Shown: positions 1 to 10,119, counted from the stretch's first letter. The stretch: 64,000 nucleotides of DNA from Seonamhaeicola sediminis (GCF_004358095.2 NZ_SMZJ02000003.1:62001-126000), one strand, 5' to 3'. Program-made: numbers and translations. Notes: a model not told the origin generated them from the sequence alone.

Positions 1-385
1 TTCTGCTCATATTGCTCAAAAAGATAGGTGGACTTATAATGCATCAAAAGGAGCTGTAAACCAATTAACTAAATGCCAAGCTCTAGATTTTGCTCCTCAT
101 AACATACGAGTAAACAGTATAGATCCTGGTTGGATATGGACTCATGAAACAGATAAAGCTGCTAATCTAGATGGAGGCGGTCGAGAAAAATGGGATCCTA
201 TCTGGGGACGTTTTCATATGTTAAGACGTATGGGTAACGCTGTAGAAGTGGCAAGACCCGTACTCTTTTTACTAAGCAATGACGCCTCTTTTATTACGGG
301 CACTAATCTAGCAGTTGATGGAGGCTACCTCTCAATAGGTCCCGAAGGCTTAGGAGAAAACACTATTAATGCAGGATCTCAATAA
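1..385 (+). CDS. short-chain dehydrogenase/reductase, 3' part only (SDR)
   Basis: The window starts inside this gene, and about 127 C-terminal residues are visible. They carry the SDR active-site pair Y-x-x-x-K (YNASK), the following NIRVNSIDPGW stretch and the family's C-terminal signature (SNDASFITGTNLAVDGGY). The N-terminal nucleotide-binding half lies outside. SDRs of this type oxidise sugars or sugar-acid hydroxyls with NAD(P). The gene ends 21 bp before a FAD-linked oxidase and lies in a rhamnosidase/sulfatase locus, so a role in deoxysugar oxidation, such as rhamnose or 3-deoxy-sugar-acid dehydrogenase, is a reasonable inference. The exact substrate cannot be read from the sequence. 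Confidence 0.85.
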   Translation, partial: SAHIAQKDRWTYNASKGAVNQLTKCQALDFAPHNIRVNSIDPGWIWTHETDKAANLDGGGREKWDPIWGRFHMLRRMGNAVEVARPVLFLLSNDASFITGTNLAVDGGYLSIGPEGLGENTINAGSQ

Positions 386-406
386 TTCAGAATTAAGTTT
401 AAGATT

Positions 407-1801
407 ATGATTGAAGAACATATTAAACAAATTGAACAAAAACTTGGAGTTAACAAAGTTCTTATAGGAGAAAAAGTTAAAGAGAGATATGAGCATATAT
501 GGGAAATGGACAAGCCTTTGTGTGCCAAAGCTGTAGTATTTCCGTCAACAACTCAGGATGTCTCAGATATCCTAACTATTTGTCATAAATACCACCAGCC
601 CATTGTAGTACATGGAGGATTAACAAATCTTACAGGGAGTACAGAAACCAACGCTGATGAATTAGTCATTTGTATGGAAAAAATGAATGTCATTGAAGAA
701 TTGGACTTATCTAGCCGTACAATAACCGTACAATCAGGGGTAGTCCTAGAAACTATACATCAGGAAGTAGAAAAAGAAAATTTATTATTCCCTATGAGTT
801 TTGGCGCTCAAGGTTCAGCTCAAATAGGAGGAGTAATTGCAACAAATGCTGGTGGACTTCGTGTTTTTCGATATGGCATGACAAGAAATTTAATTTTAGG
901 GTTGGAGGTGGTTTTAGCTGATGGGACTATTATCTCTTCCCTGAAAAAAATCATAAAAGATAATTCAGGTTATGATTTAAAACAATTATTTATTGGCTCT
1001 GAAGGCACTTTAGGAGTAATCACTAAAGCCATATTAAGGCTACAACAAAAACCCAAAAGTAGAAATAGTGCATTTGTAGCTATGAACGATTTTGAAAATG
1101 TAGTGTCATTTTTAAAATTTATAGATGAAGGTTTAGCGGGTACCCTAAGTGGTTATGAGTTATTATGGGAACGTAATTTTAAAGCTATGACCAATCCTTC
1201 TACAAATATTTCAAAGCCTTTATCCTACGGATATAAATATTACGTTCTTATAGAAAGTTTGGGCAGTAATCACGAGCAAGATCAACAAAGATTAGAATCA
1301 TTACTGGAAGAAGCTTTGATGGCTAAACTTATCTTAGATGCTGCTTTGGCGCAATCAGTGCAACATACAGAGTTGTTTTGGAGAATTAGAGAAGATGTAG
1401 ATATTCTTGTTTCCCAATGCAATAATGTACAGAATTTTGATGTAAGTCTTCCTGTTTCAGAAATAGGCACCTACGTTGACACTGTTTTTAATATTTTAAA
1501 TAAAATACCAGAAATAGACAACTTTTTTGCTCATGGCCATGTAGCCGATGGAAATATTCACTTTTTAATAAGTAAAAGCAATAATTCGACTGAACTCATA
1601 GATAAAATTAATAATATTATATATACTCCCTTAACTGGTCTTGGAGGATCGGTCTCTGCAGAGCATGGTATAGGGATCCATAAAAAACCTTACCTAAAAT
1701 TTTGTCGCTCAAATGAGGAAATAAAACTTATGCAATCTTTAAAAACTGCCTTGGACTCCAGAGGTATCTTAAATAGAGATAAAATACTTAATCATCAATA
1801 A
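407..1801 (+). CDS. FAD-linked oxidase, GlcD/D-lactate dehydrogenase family
   Basis: This 464-residue protein has the PCMH-type FAD-binding fold in its N-terminal half: VVHGGLTNLTGS around residues 67-78 and the glycine-rich GGVIATNAGG around 141-150. The FAD-oxidase C-terminal domain follows, with HGHVADGNIH near 376-385 and AEHGIGIHK near 425. The family oxidises 2-hydroxyacids (D-lactate, glycolate, 2-hydroxyglutarate) to 2-ketoacids and passes electrons to the respiratory chain. It lies 21 bp after an SDR, so the two are probably co-transcribed. Since the locus also has an enzyme expected to release lactate plus pyruvate (18419-19267), I infer a role in oxidising the lactate-like product. 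Stereochemistry and substrate are uncertain. Confidence 0.8.
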   Translation: MIEEHIKQIEQKLGVNKVLIGEKVKERYEHIWEMDKPLCAKAVVFPSTTQDVSDILTICHKYHQPIVVHGGLTNLTGSTETNADELVICMEKMNVIEELDLSSRTITVQSGVVLETIHQEVEKENLLFPMSFGAQGSAQIGGVIATNAGGLRVFRYGMTRNLILGLEVVLADGTIISSLKKIIKDNSGYDLKQLFIGSEGTLGVITKAILRLQQKPKSRNSAFVAMNDFENVVSFLKFIDEGLAGTLSGYELLWERNFKAMTNPSTNISKPLSYGYKYYVLIESLGSNHEQDQQRLESLLEEALMAKLILDAALAQSVQHTELFWRIREDVDILVSQCNNVQNFDVSLPVSEIGTYVDTVFNILNKIPEIDNFFAHGHVADGNIHFLISKSNNSTELIDKINNIIYTPLTGLGGSVSAEHGIGIHKKPYLKFCRSNEEIKLMQSLKTALDSRGILNRDKILNHQ

Positions 1802-2245
1802 TATCTAGGTCTCTTCAAAAATAATTATGTCAAAGTTTTAACCAGTTCAAATATTTTTTGCTTTAGGGTACTATTTAGCCTTAACACTTTCAGTAAACTT
1901 TAAACTATTTTAAAAATTGCTTACCCTATCTAAAAAATGGTTTTAAGATGTATTATTATCCTACAATAAAGATAAATAAAATAAAAGATAAATCTTACAA
2001 ACTTAAATTTAAGAAAGAGCACCTTCAATATATAGTAAAACACACTTTTACAGAGTATTAAATTTAATAAAGATGGTTATAACACCTTGTCAACAATATC
2101 TTATTGAACTGAAAAACCAAATTTAATTATACTAAAATCATTACAAATATCACAGATTCGACAGGATGGAATTCTCTTTGAAATGATATAGTTTTACCAA
2201 TATCCAAAATAAATTAACTAAATCCAATTAACTAAATTTAAGTAA
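1802..2245. other. AT-rich intergenic region upstream of susC
   Basis: This is 444 bp without a credible gene. It separates the SDR/oxidase pair from susC and must hold the susCD promoter. I see only near-matches to TAnnTTTG (a TATTTTTTG around 1850 and a TAGTTTTA near 2189), none with a good -33 partner, so I do not call a promoter. No strong hairpin followed by a T-run is evident. Confidence 0.5.
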
Positions 2246-5200
2246 ATGATGAAAAAACAACTTAAAAAAACTCACAAAAAAGTACTGTTTTTGTGCTTTA
2301 TTTTAATGTCTCTTGGAATGTATTCGCAGGAGAGTACTGTAACTGGTAATGTTACTTCAGAAGATGGAATGCCATTAGCTGGGGTAAATATTATTCAAAA
2401 AGGAACAAAAAACGGTCAGGTAACTGATTTTGAAGGTAATTTTAAAATAAAGTTAACATCTGGTTCACAAGTATTAGTTTTCTCTTATTTAGGCTTTAGT
2501 ACTAAAGAGATATCTGTGGCTGGAAAATCTACAATAAATATTGTTCTAGAAGAAGATACAGAAGGGCTTGATGCTGTTGTTGTGGTTGGGTATGGCTCCC
2601 AAACTAGAGCTGATTTAGTTGGCTCGGTAGGATCTGTTAAAGGTGAAGATATTGCTAAAATGCCAGTTCCTACTTTTGATATGGCACTTCAAGGTCGTAC
2701 AGCAGGATTAAACATTACTAATACATCTAGTGAGCCTGGTGGAGAGGTTACTATTAGAATTAGAGGTAATAACTCCATACTAGGAGATAATTCGCCTTTA
2801 ATAGTAATAGATGGCTACCCTATGCCTACAGGAAATGAAGCTTCTGCCAGAGGAGCAGGAGATGGTAACCAAACCTCATCGAACCTTTTAAGTTTTCTAA
2901 ACCCGGCTGAAATTGAATCTGTTGAGGTTCTTAAAGATGCCTCGTCAACTGCTATTTATGGGTCGAGAGGTGCAAATGGAGTAATAATTGTTACCACAAA
3001 AAAAGGGAATTATGAGCAGGCTACTCAAATTAATTTAACAGCAGAAACAGGATTTAGTGATATTAAAGATTTTCCAGAAGTTTTAGATGGACCAACGTAT
3101 GCTAAATGGAGAAATGAAGTAGCTGTTATAAACAATACACCTATACTGTTTGACGGGGTTGATAGACCCTTGCCAGAAAACGCATCGACCACAGATTGGT
3201 TGGATAGAATTTTGAGAACAGCTATGACCAACAGATATCAACTTACTGCATCTGGCGGAGGCAGTAAGTCAAGATATTTCTTATCGGCTAATTACTTGAA
3301 AAATGAAGGAATCGTAAAATTCACAGATTTTTCTAGAGGTAATATCAGGCTAAATGTAGATAATAACCTTACTGATCGTTTAACTACCAGCACATCTGTG
3401 AACTATGTGCGTTCACAAAATAATAGATCAGGAGAAGGGTCTGGTTCTATTATAAACTCAGGTTCTGTTTTTTCAGCTTACAAAAATGCTCCAACAGCAA
3501 CTCCTGATGACCCTATCGACGAAGGTGATGGTACAAGTAATTTTTTTACGGATCCTTTGGTAGAACTAAGAGACATAAGAAATGAAACCTATAATGAGAA
3601 TTTAATTTTAAGTATCTTAACAAAGTATAAAATATCAGAAAATTTCACCTTTAACCTTTCGTTAGGTACAAATAGTTCTAACAGTAGAAGAGAAGTTTAT
3701 TTCCCTAAAACAACCAGACAAGGACGATTACGTAATTCTAGAGCTGTTTATAATGTTAGTAGTAATCGTAATTATTTAGTTGAATCGTATTTAAACTATA
3801 ACAAAGCATTTGAGCTAAGCAATATTGATTTAACTGGAGGGTATTCTTATCAAATTGATAACACACGCCGTTTAAATACTATCGTAGATAATTTTCCTGT
3901 TGATAACTTAGAAACCGATAATGTTGGTTTGGGCTTAGACCCTATAATTCCCACAAGCTCTAGGATTGAAAGAATTTTATCATCTTACTATGCTAGATTT
4001 AACTACAACTACGATAAAAGATATTACTTATCACTAACAGCTCGTGCTGATGGCTCCAGCGTTTTTGCTGAAAACAAAAAATGGGGGTATTTCCCTTCTA
4101 TAGGTCTAGGTTGGACTATATCAAATGAAAATTTTCTAAAAGAATCAGAAACGGTATCTAACTTGAAGTTTAGAGCTAGTTATGGTATTACAGGGTCTCA
4201 ATCTATATCGCCATTGCAGTCTTTAACCCTTTTAGGGACTGCGAATGCTGTATATGGTGATATTTTATATTCTGGTTTAGCACCTATAAGAATTGGAAAC
4301 CCAAATTTAGAATGGGAAAAAACAAAGCAGTTTAACATTGGATTGGACGCCGGGTTTCTAAAAAACAGATTTAATGCTTCTATAGATTATTACAAAAAAA
4401 CGACAGACGATTTATTATTAAATTTCCCACTTCCAAATTCAGCTGGAATTAACTCTCTTACTGCCAATGCAGGGAGCATTGAAAACAAAGGATTTGAAAT
4501 TGTATTGGGAGGATATATAATAGATAAAAAAGACTTTAAGTGGAACACTAATTTTAACTGGAGTAACAATAAAGCAACTGTTGTAAGCCTTGGAGACAAT
4601 GATGCCGATATATTTGGCCCTGGACCTGCCACAAATATTGTAACAGACCCTACAAACGTTATGCGAGTAGGTGAGCCATTTGGCGCTTTATATGGATATA
4701 AGGTAATTGGTATATTACAAGAAAGTGATTTTGACACTTCTGGTACAGCAACAGTTCCAACACTTGGCGGACAAGCTCCTGGCCATTATAAATTCCAAGA
4801 TATAAGTGGTCCAAATGGAGTTCCAGATGGTATAATAAGTGGTTTAGATCGAGGTATTATAGGTAATCCAAACCCCGATTATATTTTTGGTTGGAACAAC
4901 GACTTTACGTATAAAAATTTTACTTTAAGTGTATTTTTTCAAGGATCTATTGGAAATGATGTCATGAATCTCAACAACTCTTTTATGGGCACTGGTAGAA
5001 TTGTGAATAATGCCTTTAAAGATTGGTATGAAAACCGATGGACACCTGAAAACCCTACAAATAATACTCGATATCCTAATTATACTGGAGGTAATGGAGG
5101 TTTTTTTGCACCAAACTCTGCTACTATAGAAGATGCGTCATATATTAGGTTAAAAAACCTTAGTGTTGGATATAATGTTCCTGTTGAAAAAATTAAGGTA

Positions 5201-5374
5201 ATAGCATCTGCAAGAATTTATGTAACAGGAACCAACCTACTAACCTTTACAGACTATTCAGGCTTTGACCCAGAGGTAAATATTCGCGGTGGCAATAATC
5301 TTGCTCAAGGTATAGATTTCGCAACCTATCCAAGAGCGCAAACTTTTACTTTAGGTATAAATGTTGGTTTCTAA
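2246..5374 (+). CDS. SusC/RagA family TonB-dependent outer-membrane transporter
   Basis: This 1042-residue protein starts with a signal peptide (hydrophobic stretch near residues 13-25, cleavage probably after MYSQ). Next come a carboxypeptidase-regulatory-like beta domain (about 28-105), the TonB-box area DAVVVVGYGSQTR, and a plug domain with RIRGNNSILGDNSPLIVIDG near 173-192 and the DASSTAIYGSRGANGVI plug end. The rest is a long beta-barrel ending in F. Such proteins import oligosaccharides together with a SusD lipoprotein, encoded here 28 bp downstream. ATG-ATG gives two adjacent possible starts. The substrate is inferred from the neighbours (rhamnosidase and sulfatases): a sulfated, deoxyhexose-containing glycan. 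Confidence 0.95.
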   Translation: MMKKQLKKTHKKVLFLCFILMSLGMYSQESTVTGNVTSEDGMPLAGVNIIQKGTKNGQVTDFEGNFKIKLTSGSQVLVFSYLGFSTKEISVAGKSTINIVLEEDTEGLDAVVVVGYGSQTRADLVGSVGSVKGEDIAKMPVPTFDMALQGRTAGLNITNTSSEPGGEVTIRIRGNNSILGDNSPLIVIDGYPMPTGNEASARGAGDGNQTSSNLLSFLNPAEIESVEVLKDASSTAIYGSRGANGVIIVTTKKGNYEQATQINLTAETGFSDIKDFPEVLDGPTYAKWRNEVAVINNTPILFDGVDRPLPENASTTDWLDRILRTAMTNRYQLTASGGGSKSRYFLSANYLKNEGIVKFTDFSRGNIRLNVDNNLTDRLTTSTSVNYVRSQNNRSGEGSGSIINSGSVFSAYKNAPTATPDDPIDEGDGTSNFFTDPLVELRDIRNETYNENLILSILTKYKISENFTFNLSLGTNSSNSRREVYFPKTTRQGRLRNSRAVYNVSSNRNYLVESYLNYNKAFELSNIDLTGGYSYQIDNTRRLNTIVDNFPVDNLETDNVGLGLDPIIPTSSRIERILSSYYARFNYNYDKRYYLSLTARADGSSVFAENKKWGYFPSIGLGWTISNENFLKESETVSNLKFRASYGITGSQSISPLQSLTLLGTANAVYGDILYSGLAPIRIGNPNLEWEKTKQFNIGLDAGFLKNRFNASIDYYKKTTDDLLLNFPLPNSAGINSLTANAGSIENKGFEIVLGGYIIDKKDFKWNTNFNWSNNKATVVSLGDNDADIFGPGPATNIVTDPTNVMRVGEPFGALYGYKVIGILQESDFDTSGTATVPTLGGQAPGHYKFQDISGPNGVPDGIISGLDRGIIGNPNPDYIFGWNNDFTYKNFTLSVFFQGSIGNDVMNLNNSFMGTGRIVNNAFKDWYENRWTPENPTNNTRYPNYTGGNGGFFAPNSATIEDASYIRLKNLSVGYNVPVEKIKVIASARIYVTGTNLLTFTDYSGFDPEVNIRGGNNLAQGIDFATYPRAQTFTLGINVGF

Positions 5375-5401
5375 TAATAGTTTAATTTAAATAAAACAAT
5401 A

Positions 5402-6898
5402 ATGAAAAAATTAAAATATATAATTCTACTGGCCGGTCTCGTAGCTTGTTCTGATTTAGAAGAAGAAGTGTATTCAGAAATCAGCCCATCAAACTTTTAT
5501 CAAAACGTAGATGAGGCCGAAGTGGCAGTGACCTCAATTTATAATTCATTTAACAGAGCTGTTAGCCTCTATGATTTTGGTTTGGCATCATTAACTGTGG
5601 TCCCTTCACCAAAAATGCAATCTAGAGTGTGGTGGAGAAGAATGTGGGCTAACTATACTACTGATGCTACTGAGGCTATTTCTTTACCTCGTGTTTGGAA
5701 CCCCTTTTATCAAGGTATCTTTAGATCTAATGTCCTTATTGCAGAATTAGAAGGAAGAGAATTTGACAGTGAAGAAGAAATAGCACGAAAAGAAATAATT
5801 GCTGAGGCTAAATTTTTAAGATCATGGTCTTTCTTCAATCTAGTTCAACTTTTTGGAGACGTTCCAATGCCTTTAAAGCCTGCTATTACAGCTGAAGAAG
5901 CTCAACTTCCTAGAACACCAATAGCAGATGTATACCAGCAAATTATTTTAGATTTACAAGAAGCCGAAACCAACTTGCCAAGCGATAAAAGAAGTGCAAC
6001 TCAAATAGGAAGACCTATTCAGGCCACCGCTAAGTTTCTCCTAGCCAAAGTTTACTTAACTATGGCAGGACTTCCATTGCAGGATGCAAGTGCTATGTCA
6101 TTAGCTAAAGCTAAATTACAAGAAGTTATTGATTTAGAAGACACCGCTCAAGGTTATAAATTATTAGCAAGCTATGACGATGCTATTCGTATAGACAATA
6201 ACGATGAACGCATATTTGCTATTCAACAAACACAATCTACCGCAAGTCAAGGTACGGCTTTTGGACATGTTTGGGGTTCTGCAAATAGACTTAACAACCC
6301 AGGTCTTGGTCAAACTCATGGTGGATTTACAGAGGACTTTTACAATTCTTTTGATACTACCGACACCAGAAGAGACGTTACTATGTCATACTCTTATGTT
6401 GATAGAGATGGAGTCACTAGAACCTATAAGGATGATAATTATCCCGAGCGTAACGGTATATACCAAAACAAGTATATAGATATTGATCAAGAAGCGGTTA
6501 ATGGTGATCCAGATATGATTGTTTATAGATATTCTGATGCACTACTAATGGCTGCTGAAATTGAGAATAGTTTAAATGGTCCAACAGCTACAGCCTATGG
6601 TTATTTAAACAGAGTAAGGTCAAGAGCACTAGCAACTGATGCTCCAGATGGTATGACGCAAGAAGAATTTGCTGAATATGTGTATGAAGAACGTTATAAA
6701 GAGCTTTCTTTTGAATTTCAAGAAATCTATGACATTAGAAGGTTAGGTAAAGTAGAAGAAGTTTTATCACAACATCCTGAGAACATAATTTGGTCACCAA
6801 CAAATACACCATACAATCCAAATTTCAATTTGTGGCCTATACCTGTAAGTGAAGTTAATAATAATCCTCAAATCCCTGAAAATAACCCTGGTTGGTAA
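5402..6898 (+). CDS. SusD/RagB family glycan-binding lipoprotein
   Basis: This 498-residue protein has a short lipoprotein signal with a lipobox ending in Cys16 (GLVAC). The fold follows SusD: an N-terminal SusD-like domain (ISPSNFYQNVDEAEVAVTSI), helical TPR-like segments with AKFLRSWSFFNLVQLFGDVP around 138-157, and the RagB C-terminal region ending in NNPQIPENNPGW. It caps the SusC transporter at the cell surface and binds oligosaccharides. It lies 28 bp after susC and is followed by a strong terminator, so susCD form a transcription unit, possibly with partial readthrough into the rhamnosidase. Confidence 0.95.
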   Translation: MKKLKYIILLAGLVACSDLEEEVYSEISPSNFYQNVDEAEVAVTSIYNSFNRAVSLYDFGLASLTVVPSPKMQSRVWWRRMWANYTTDATEAISLPRVWNPFYQGIFRSNVLIAELEGREFDSEEEIARKEIIAEAKFLRSWSFFNLVQLFGDVPMPLKPAITAEEAQLPRTPIADVYQQIILDLQEAETNLPSDKRSATQIGRPIQATAKFLLAKVYLTMAGLPLQDASAMSLAKAKLQEVIDLEDTAQGYKLLASYDDAIRIDNNDERIFAIQQTQSTASQGTAFGHVWGSANRLNNPGLGQTHGGFTEDFYNSFDTTDTRRDVTMSYSYVDRDGVTRTYKDDNYPERNGIYQNKYIDIDQEAVNGDPDMIVYRYSDALLMAAEIENSLNGPTATAYGYLNRVRSRALATDAPDGMTQEEFAEYVYEERYKELSFEFQEIYDIRRLGKVEEVLSQHPENIIWSPTNTPYNPNFNLWPIPVSEVNNNPQIPENNPGW

Positions 6899-6923
6899 TT
6901 TTTTTGAGTTAGTTTTAGTTTTT

Positions 6924-6950
6924 AAAGGCTACTTTAAGGTAGCCTTTTTT
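6924..6950 (+). terminator. intrinsic terminator after susD
   Basis: A perfect 9-bp stem (6924-6932 with 6939-6947) closes a 6-nt TTTAAG loop and runs into a T-tract, 25 bp after the susD stop. Confidence 0.9.
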
Positions 6951-6977
6951 TCAGTTTAACAAAAAATATTGTGCATT

Positions 6978-9737
6978 ATGAAAATTAAAGTTATCGTTTT
7001 TTTACTAATCACTCATTTTACAAGTATCTATAATGTATTAGTTAACAAAACACCCCTAAACATTGATACATTAAAAATAGAATACCTTACAAACCCTATA
7101 GGGATGGATGTTTTAAAACCCAGATTTAGCTGGGTTTTAGAAGCAGAGGGAAGAAACAGGTACCAAACAGCCTATAGAATACTCGTATCCTCTTCTCTAG
7201 AAAAGTTAAGTGAAAATGAAGGAGATATATGGGACAGTGGAAAAATTACCTCTAGTGATACTAATCAGGTTGAATATGGAGGCGTTTCATTAAGGTCTCA
7301 TACAACATATTATTGGAAAGTAAAGGTTTGGGATGAATCAAATACTGAATCCAGTTGGAGCGAAACAGCTCACTGGTCTATGGGATTATTAAAATTTTCA
7401 AATTGGAAAGGACTTTTTATTAGTCATGACGTTGGATACGATAAAACAGATAAATATGATAGTTTATATCTACCTCCCGCAAGATACCTTCGTAAGTCAT
7501 TTACTCCTAAAAAAAAGATAAAAAAGGCAATAGCCTATACAACCGCTTTAGGCTTATATGAATTGAGACTAAACGGAAGTAAAGTGGGAGATGACTATTT
7601 TGCTCCAGGATGGACAGACTACAACAAGCGTTTGTATTACCAAACGTATGATATTACCAAATATATTAACGAAGGAGAAAATGTTGTAGGTGCCATAGTT
7701 GCTGATGGGTGGTATGCTGGATACATTGGCTATGGTTTATTGGTTCGTTTAGATAAAGTGCGTGAATATTATGGAGTTAATCCATCATTCATGGGACAAA
7801 TACATTTAGAATATGAAGATGGTAGTATAGAAATTATTCCAACTGATACAACTTGGAAGTCTAGCCAAGGTGCTATTTGTGAGGCTGATATTTTAATGGG
7901 AGAAACTTACGATGCTACTATGGAAAACACAGGTTGGGATAGTCCAAATTATGATGATAAATCTTGGGAAACACCTAAAGTATACACCTACCCTAATGGA
8001 AAATTACAAGTACACCCTGGTAACCTAGTAAAAAACACAGAACGTATTCGCCCTATTAAAATAACTGAACCAAAACCTGGAACTTATGTTTTTGATATGG
8101 GCAAAAACATTGCTGGTATAGCAGAGTTAAAAGTAAAAGGCCTAAAAGGCACTAAAATCTCACTTAGGTTTGGAGAGATTTTAAAAAGAGATGGCAACAT
8201 TTTAACAGAAAACCTTCGTTTAGCAAGAGCAACGGATACATATATTCTAAAAGGAGAGGGAGAGGAAGTTTGGCAACCTAGATTCACTTATCATGGTTTT
8301 CAATATGTAGAAGTTATTGGGTTTCCCGGTAAACCTACATTAGATGCTATTACTGGTTTAGTATTGAGCTCTATTGAAACCCATACGAGTACTTTCAGTT
8401 CGTCTAATACAATGAATAATAAGCTTTATGGAAATATTAAAACGACTCAAGAAGCTAATTTTTTTGACATTCCAACCGATTGCCCTCAAAGAGATGAGCG
8501 TTTAGGCTGGCTTGGAGATGCGCAAACCTTTATGCGTTCTGCATCTTTTAATGCCGATGTAGCTCCTTTTATGTCAAAATTTTTAATTGATGTAGACGAT
8601 GCCCAACGTTGGTATGGTGCTTACCCTAATTTTGCACCATTTCCCTATTCAAGACCAAATCAATACGCTCCTGCTTGGATGGATGCGGGTATTATTATTC
8701 CGTATAACATGTACAAAGTGTATAACGATTCTCGAATTTTAGAATATATGTATTCTGGGATGGAGAAGTTTATGGAATTTCAAGCTGATGCCAGTACGGA
8801 TTTTATTAGACCTGGTGGAGGGAATAATTGGGGTGATTGGCTCTCGGTAAACGAAAAGACAAGTCATGACTTTATTGGGGCATCTTTTTATGGTTTTGAT
8901 GCTAAATTAATGGCTGAAATGGCTGAAGCATTAGGAAAAACAGCTGATGCTAAAAAGTATAAGACGCTATTCCAAAACATAAAAACAGCTTTTGCTAAAA
9001 AATACATTTTAGAAAATGGATATACATCTGAAGACACACAAACCACCTATGCCCTCGCCTTATATTTTGATTTATTTCCAGAACATCTCGCAAAAAAAGG
9101 AGCTGCTCGATTAGCAGAAAAAATTGAAAAGAATGGATTTAAGTTTTCATCCGGTTTTCTGGGAACAAAACATGTTATGCTCTCATTATCAAAATACGGA
9201 TATGATGATATCGCTTACAAACTATTTAAGCAAACCGAATACCCAAGTTGGGGATATTCTGTTGTAAATGGTAGCACCTCTATTTGGGAGCGTTGGAATA
9301 GTTATACCAAAGATGAATTGTCAAATTCAGATATTAATAGTAAAATGAACTCATTTAGCCATTATGCTTTTGGATCTGTGGCAGAATGGATGTTTATAAA
9401 TGCTGTTGGGATAGATACGGAAGATTCTGGTTACAGAAATATAATTATAAAACCAGCAGTAAGTAGAGAGATGAACTTTATAAAAGGGAGTTATAAGAGT
9501 ATTAACGGTACTATATCTTCAGCTTGGGATTGGGAAAAAAATCATTTAAATATGGATATTAAAATACCAACAAATACAAGTGCTAAAGTATATATTCCAA
9601 CATCTGAAGTTTATAAAATTAAAGAAAGTAATATGCCTTTAAATAAAAACTCAGATATCAAGGTTTTGCAGTCTGATGATAAATTTACAATACTTAAAGT
9701 TGGCTCAGGTAAATATTCATTCAAAATAAAAACCTAA
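6978..9737 (+). CDS. alpha-L-rhamnosidase, GH78 family
   Basis: This 919-residue secreted enzyme removes terminal alpha-L-rhamnose. The ATG at 6978 is preferred; an in-frame TTG lies 9 bp upstream. An N-terminal hydrophobic signal is followed by a fibronectin-III-like domain (LEYLTNPIGMD type, about 30-140) and the rhamnosidase N-terminal jelly-roll domain (ALGLYELRLNGSKVGDDYFAPGWTDY). Then come the central beta domain, the (alpha/alpha)6 barrel with the general-acid motif CPQRDERLGWLGD near 502-514, and the catalytic-base region STSIWERW near 765-772. The C-terminal jelly-roll ends in SGKYSFKIKT. Length fits bacterial GH78. Its position between susCD and two sulfatases supports a role in degrading a rhamnose-containing polysaccharide. 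Confidence 0.93.
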   Translation: MKIKVIVFLLITHFTSIYNVLVNKTPLNIDTLKIEYLTNPIGMDVLKPRFSWVLEAEGRNRYQTAYRILVSSSLEKLSENEGDIWDSGKITSSDTNQVEYGGVSLRSHTTYYWKVKVWDESNTESSWSETAHWSMGLLKFSNWKGLFISHDVGYDKTDKYDSLYLPPARYLRKSFTPKKKIKKAIAYTTALGLYELRLNGSKVGDDYFAPGWTDYNKRLYYQTYDITKYINEGENVVGAIVADGWYAGYIGYGLLVRLDKVREYYGVNPSFMGQIHLEYEDGSIEIIPTDTTWKSSQGAICEADILMGETYDATMENTGWDSPNYDDKSWETPKVYTYPNGKLQVHPGNLVKNTERIRPIKITEPKPGTYVFDMGKNIAGIAELKVKGLKGTKISLRFGEILKRDGNILTENLRLARATDTYILKGEGEEVWQPRFTYHGFQYVEVIGFPGKPTLDAITGLVLSSIETHTSTFSSSNTMNNKLYGNIKTTQEANFFDIPTDCPQRDERLGWLGDAQTFMRSASFNADVAPFMSKFLIDVDDAQRWYGAYPNFAPFPYSRPNQYAPAWMDAGIIIPYNMYKVYNDSRILEYMYSGMEKFMEFQADASTDFIRPGGGNNWGDWLSVNEKTSHDFIGASFYGFDAKLMAEMAEALGKTADAKKYKTLFQNIKTAFAKKYILENGYTSEDTQTTYALALYFDLFPEHLAKKGAARLAEKIEKNGFKFSSGFLGTKHVMLSLSKYGYDDIAYKLFKQTEYPSWGYSVVNGSTSIWERWNSYTKDELSNSDINSKMNSFSHYAFGSVAEWMFINAVGIDTEDSGYRNIIIKPAVSREMNFIKGSYKSINGTISSAWDWEKNHLNMDIKIPTNTSAKVYIPTSEVYKIKESNMPLNKNSDIKVLQSDDKFTILKVGSGKYSFKIKT

Positions 9738-9862
9738 TTATCCTATTTTCTTTATTCATCTATTTGACAAGTTGCTGCCAAAGTTCAGATCAGGAGCAAA
9801 TCCCATCAATTGTATTTTTGATGAAAAACGCGTTGGACAAAAAAAATGAGGTAAGTAAGTAA
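9713..9862 (+). pseudogene. remnant of a lipoprotein gene 5' end
   Basis: In the frame overlapping the end of the rhamnosidase gene, about 49 codons read as a typical lipoprotein leader: a hydrophobic run LIILFSLFIYLTSCC, then a hydrophilic SSDQEQ linker and IPSIVFLM, ending at a stop at 9860-9862. No ATG starts it; an ATT or CTA would be needed. The run after the cysteine pair resembles the start of a sulfatase (lipid anchor, then PNIVFIM-like), so a decayed sulfatase start is possible. This is inference from a short stretch, and chance is not excluded. Confidence 0.35.
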
Positions 9863-9998
9863 TGTTACAATAGTAGGCAGATATATATGTTAGAAACACA
9901 TTAAATTCTTTCTTAACAACATAGAAAAGATATCATGATTTTACTTTTGAGTGTTTTTAATACTAATATTTAGTTATTAATTAGTTGGAAGTTTTTTT

Positions 9999-10107
9999 GA
10001 GGCTGTCTGAAAAGTTTTTTTAAGTCCTTGAGAATCGGGTATTTGAAAAATCTCTCCTACACCTACCCGAATAAAAAAGAGGCTGTCTTGACTTTTCAGA
10101 CAGCCTC
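9999..10107. mobile_element. 109-bp MITE-like element with 17-bp terminal inverted repeats
   Basis: The left end 9999-10015 (gaggctgtctgaaaagt) is the perfect reverse complement of 10091-10107. A second copy of the first ten bases (10079-10088) lies just inside the right end, so a short hairpin 10079-10088/10098-10107 can also form. An inner 7-bp inverted repeat (10035-10041 with 10064-10070) nests inside. No transposase is present. The ends look like those of insertion sequences, so a non-autonomous element is likely. T-runs on both sides (TTTT) could be a short target duplication but are ambiguous. The right hairpin sits 12 bp past the sulfatase stop and could act as its terminator. Confidence 0.6.
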
Positions 10108-10119
10108 TTTTATTTCCTG

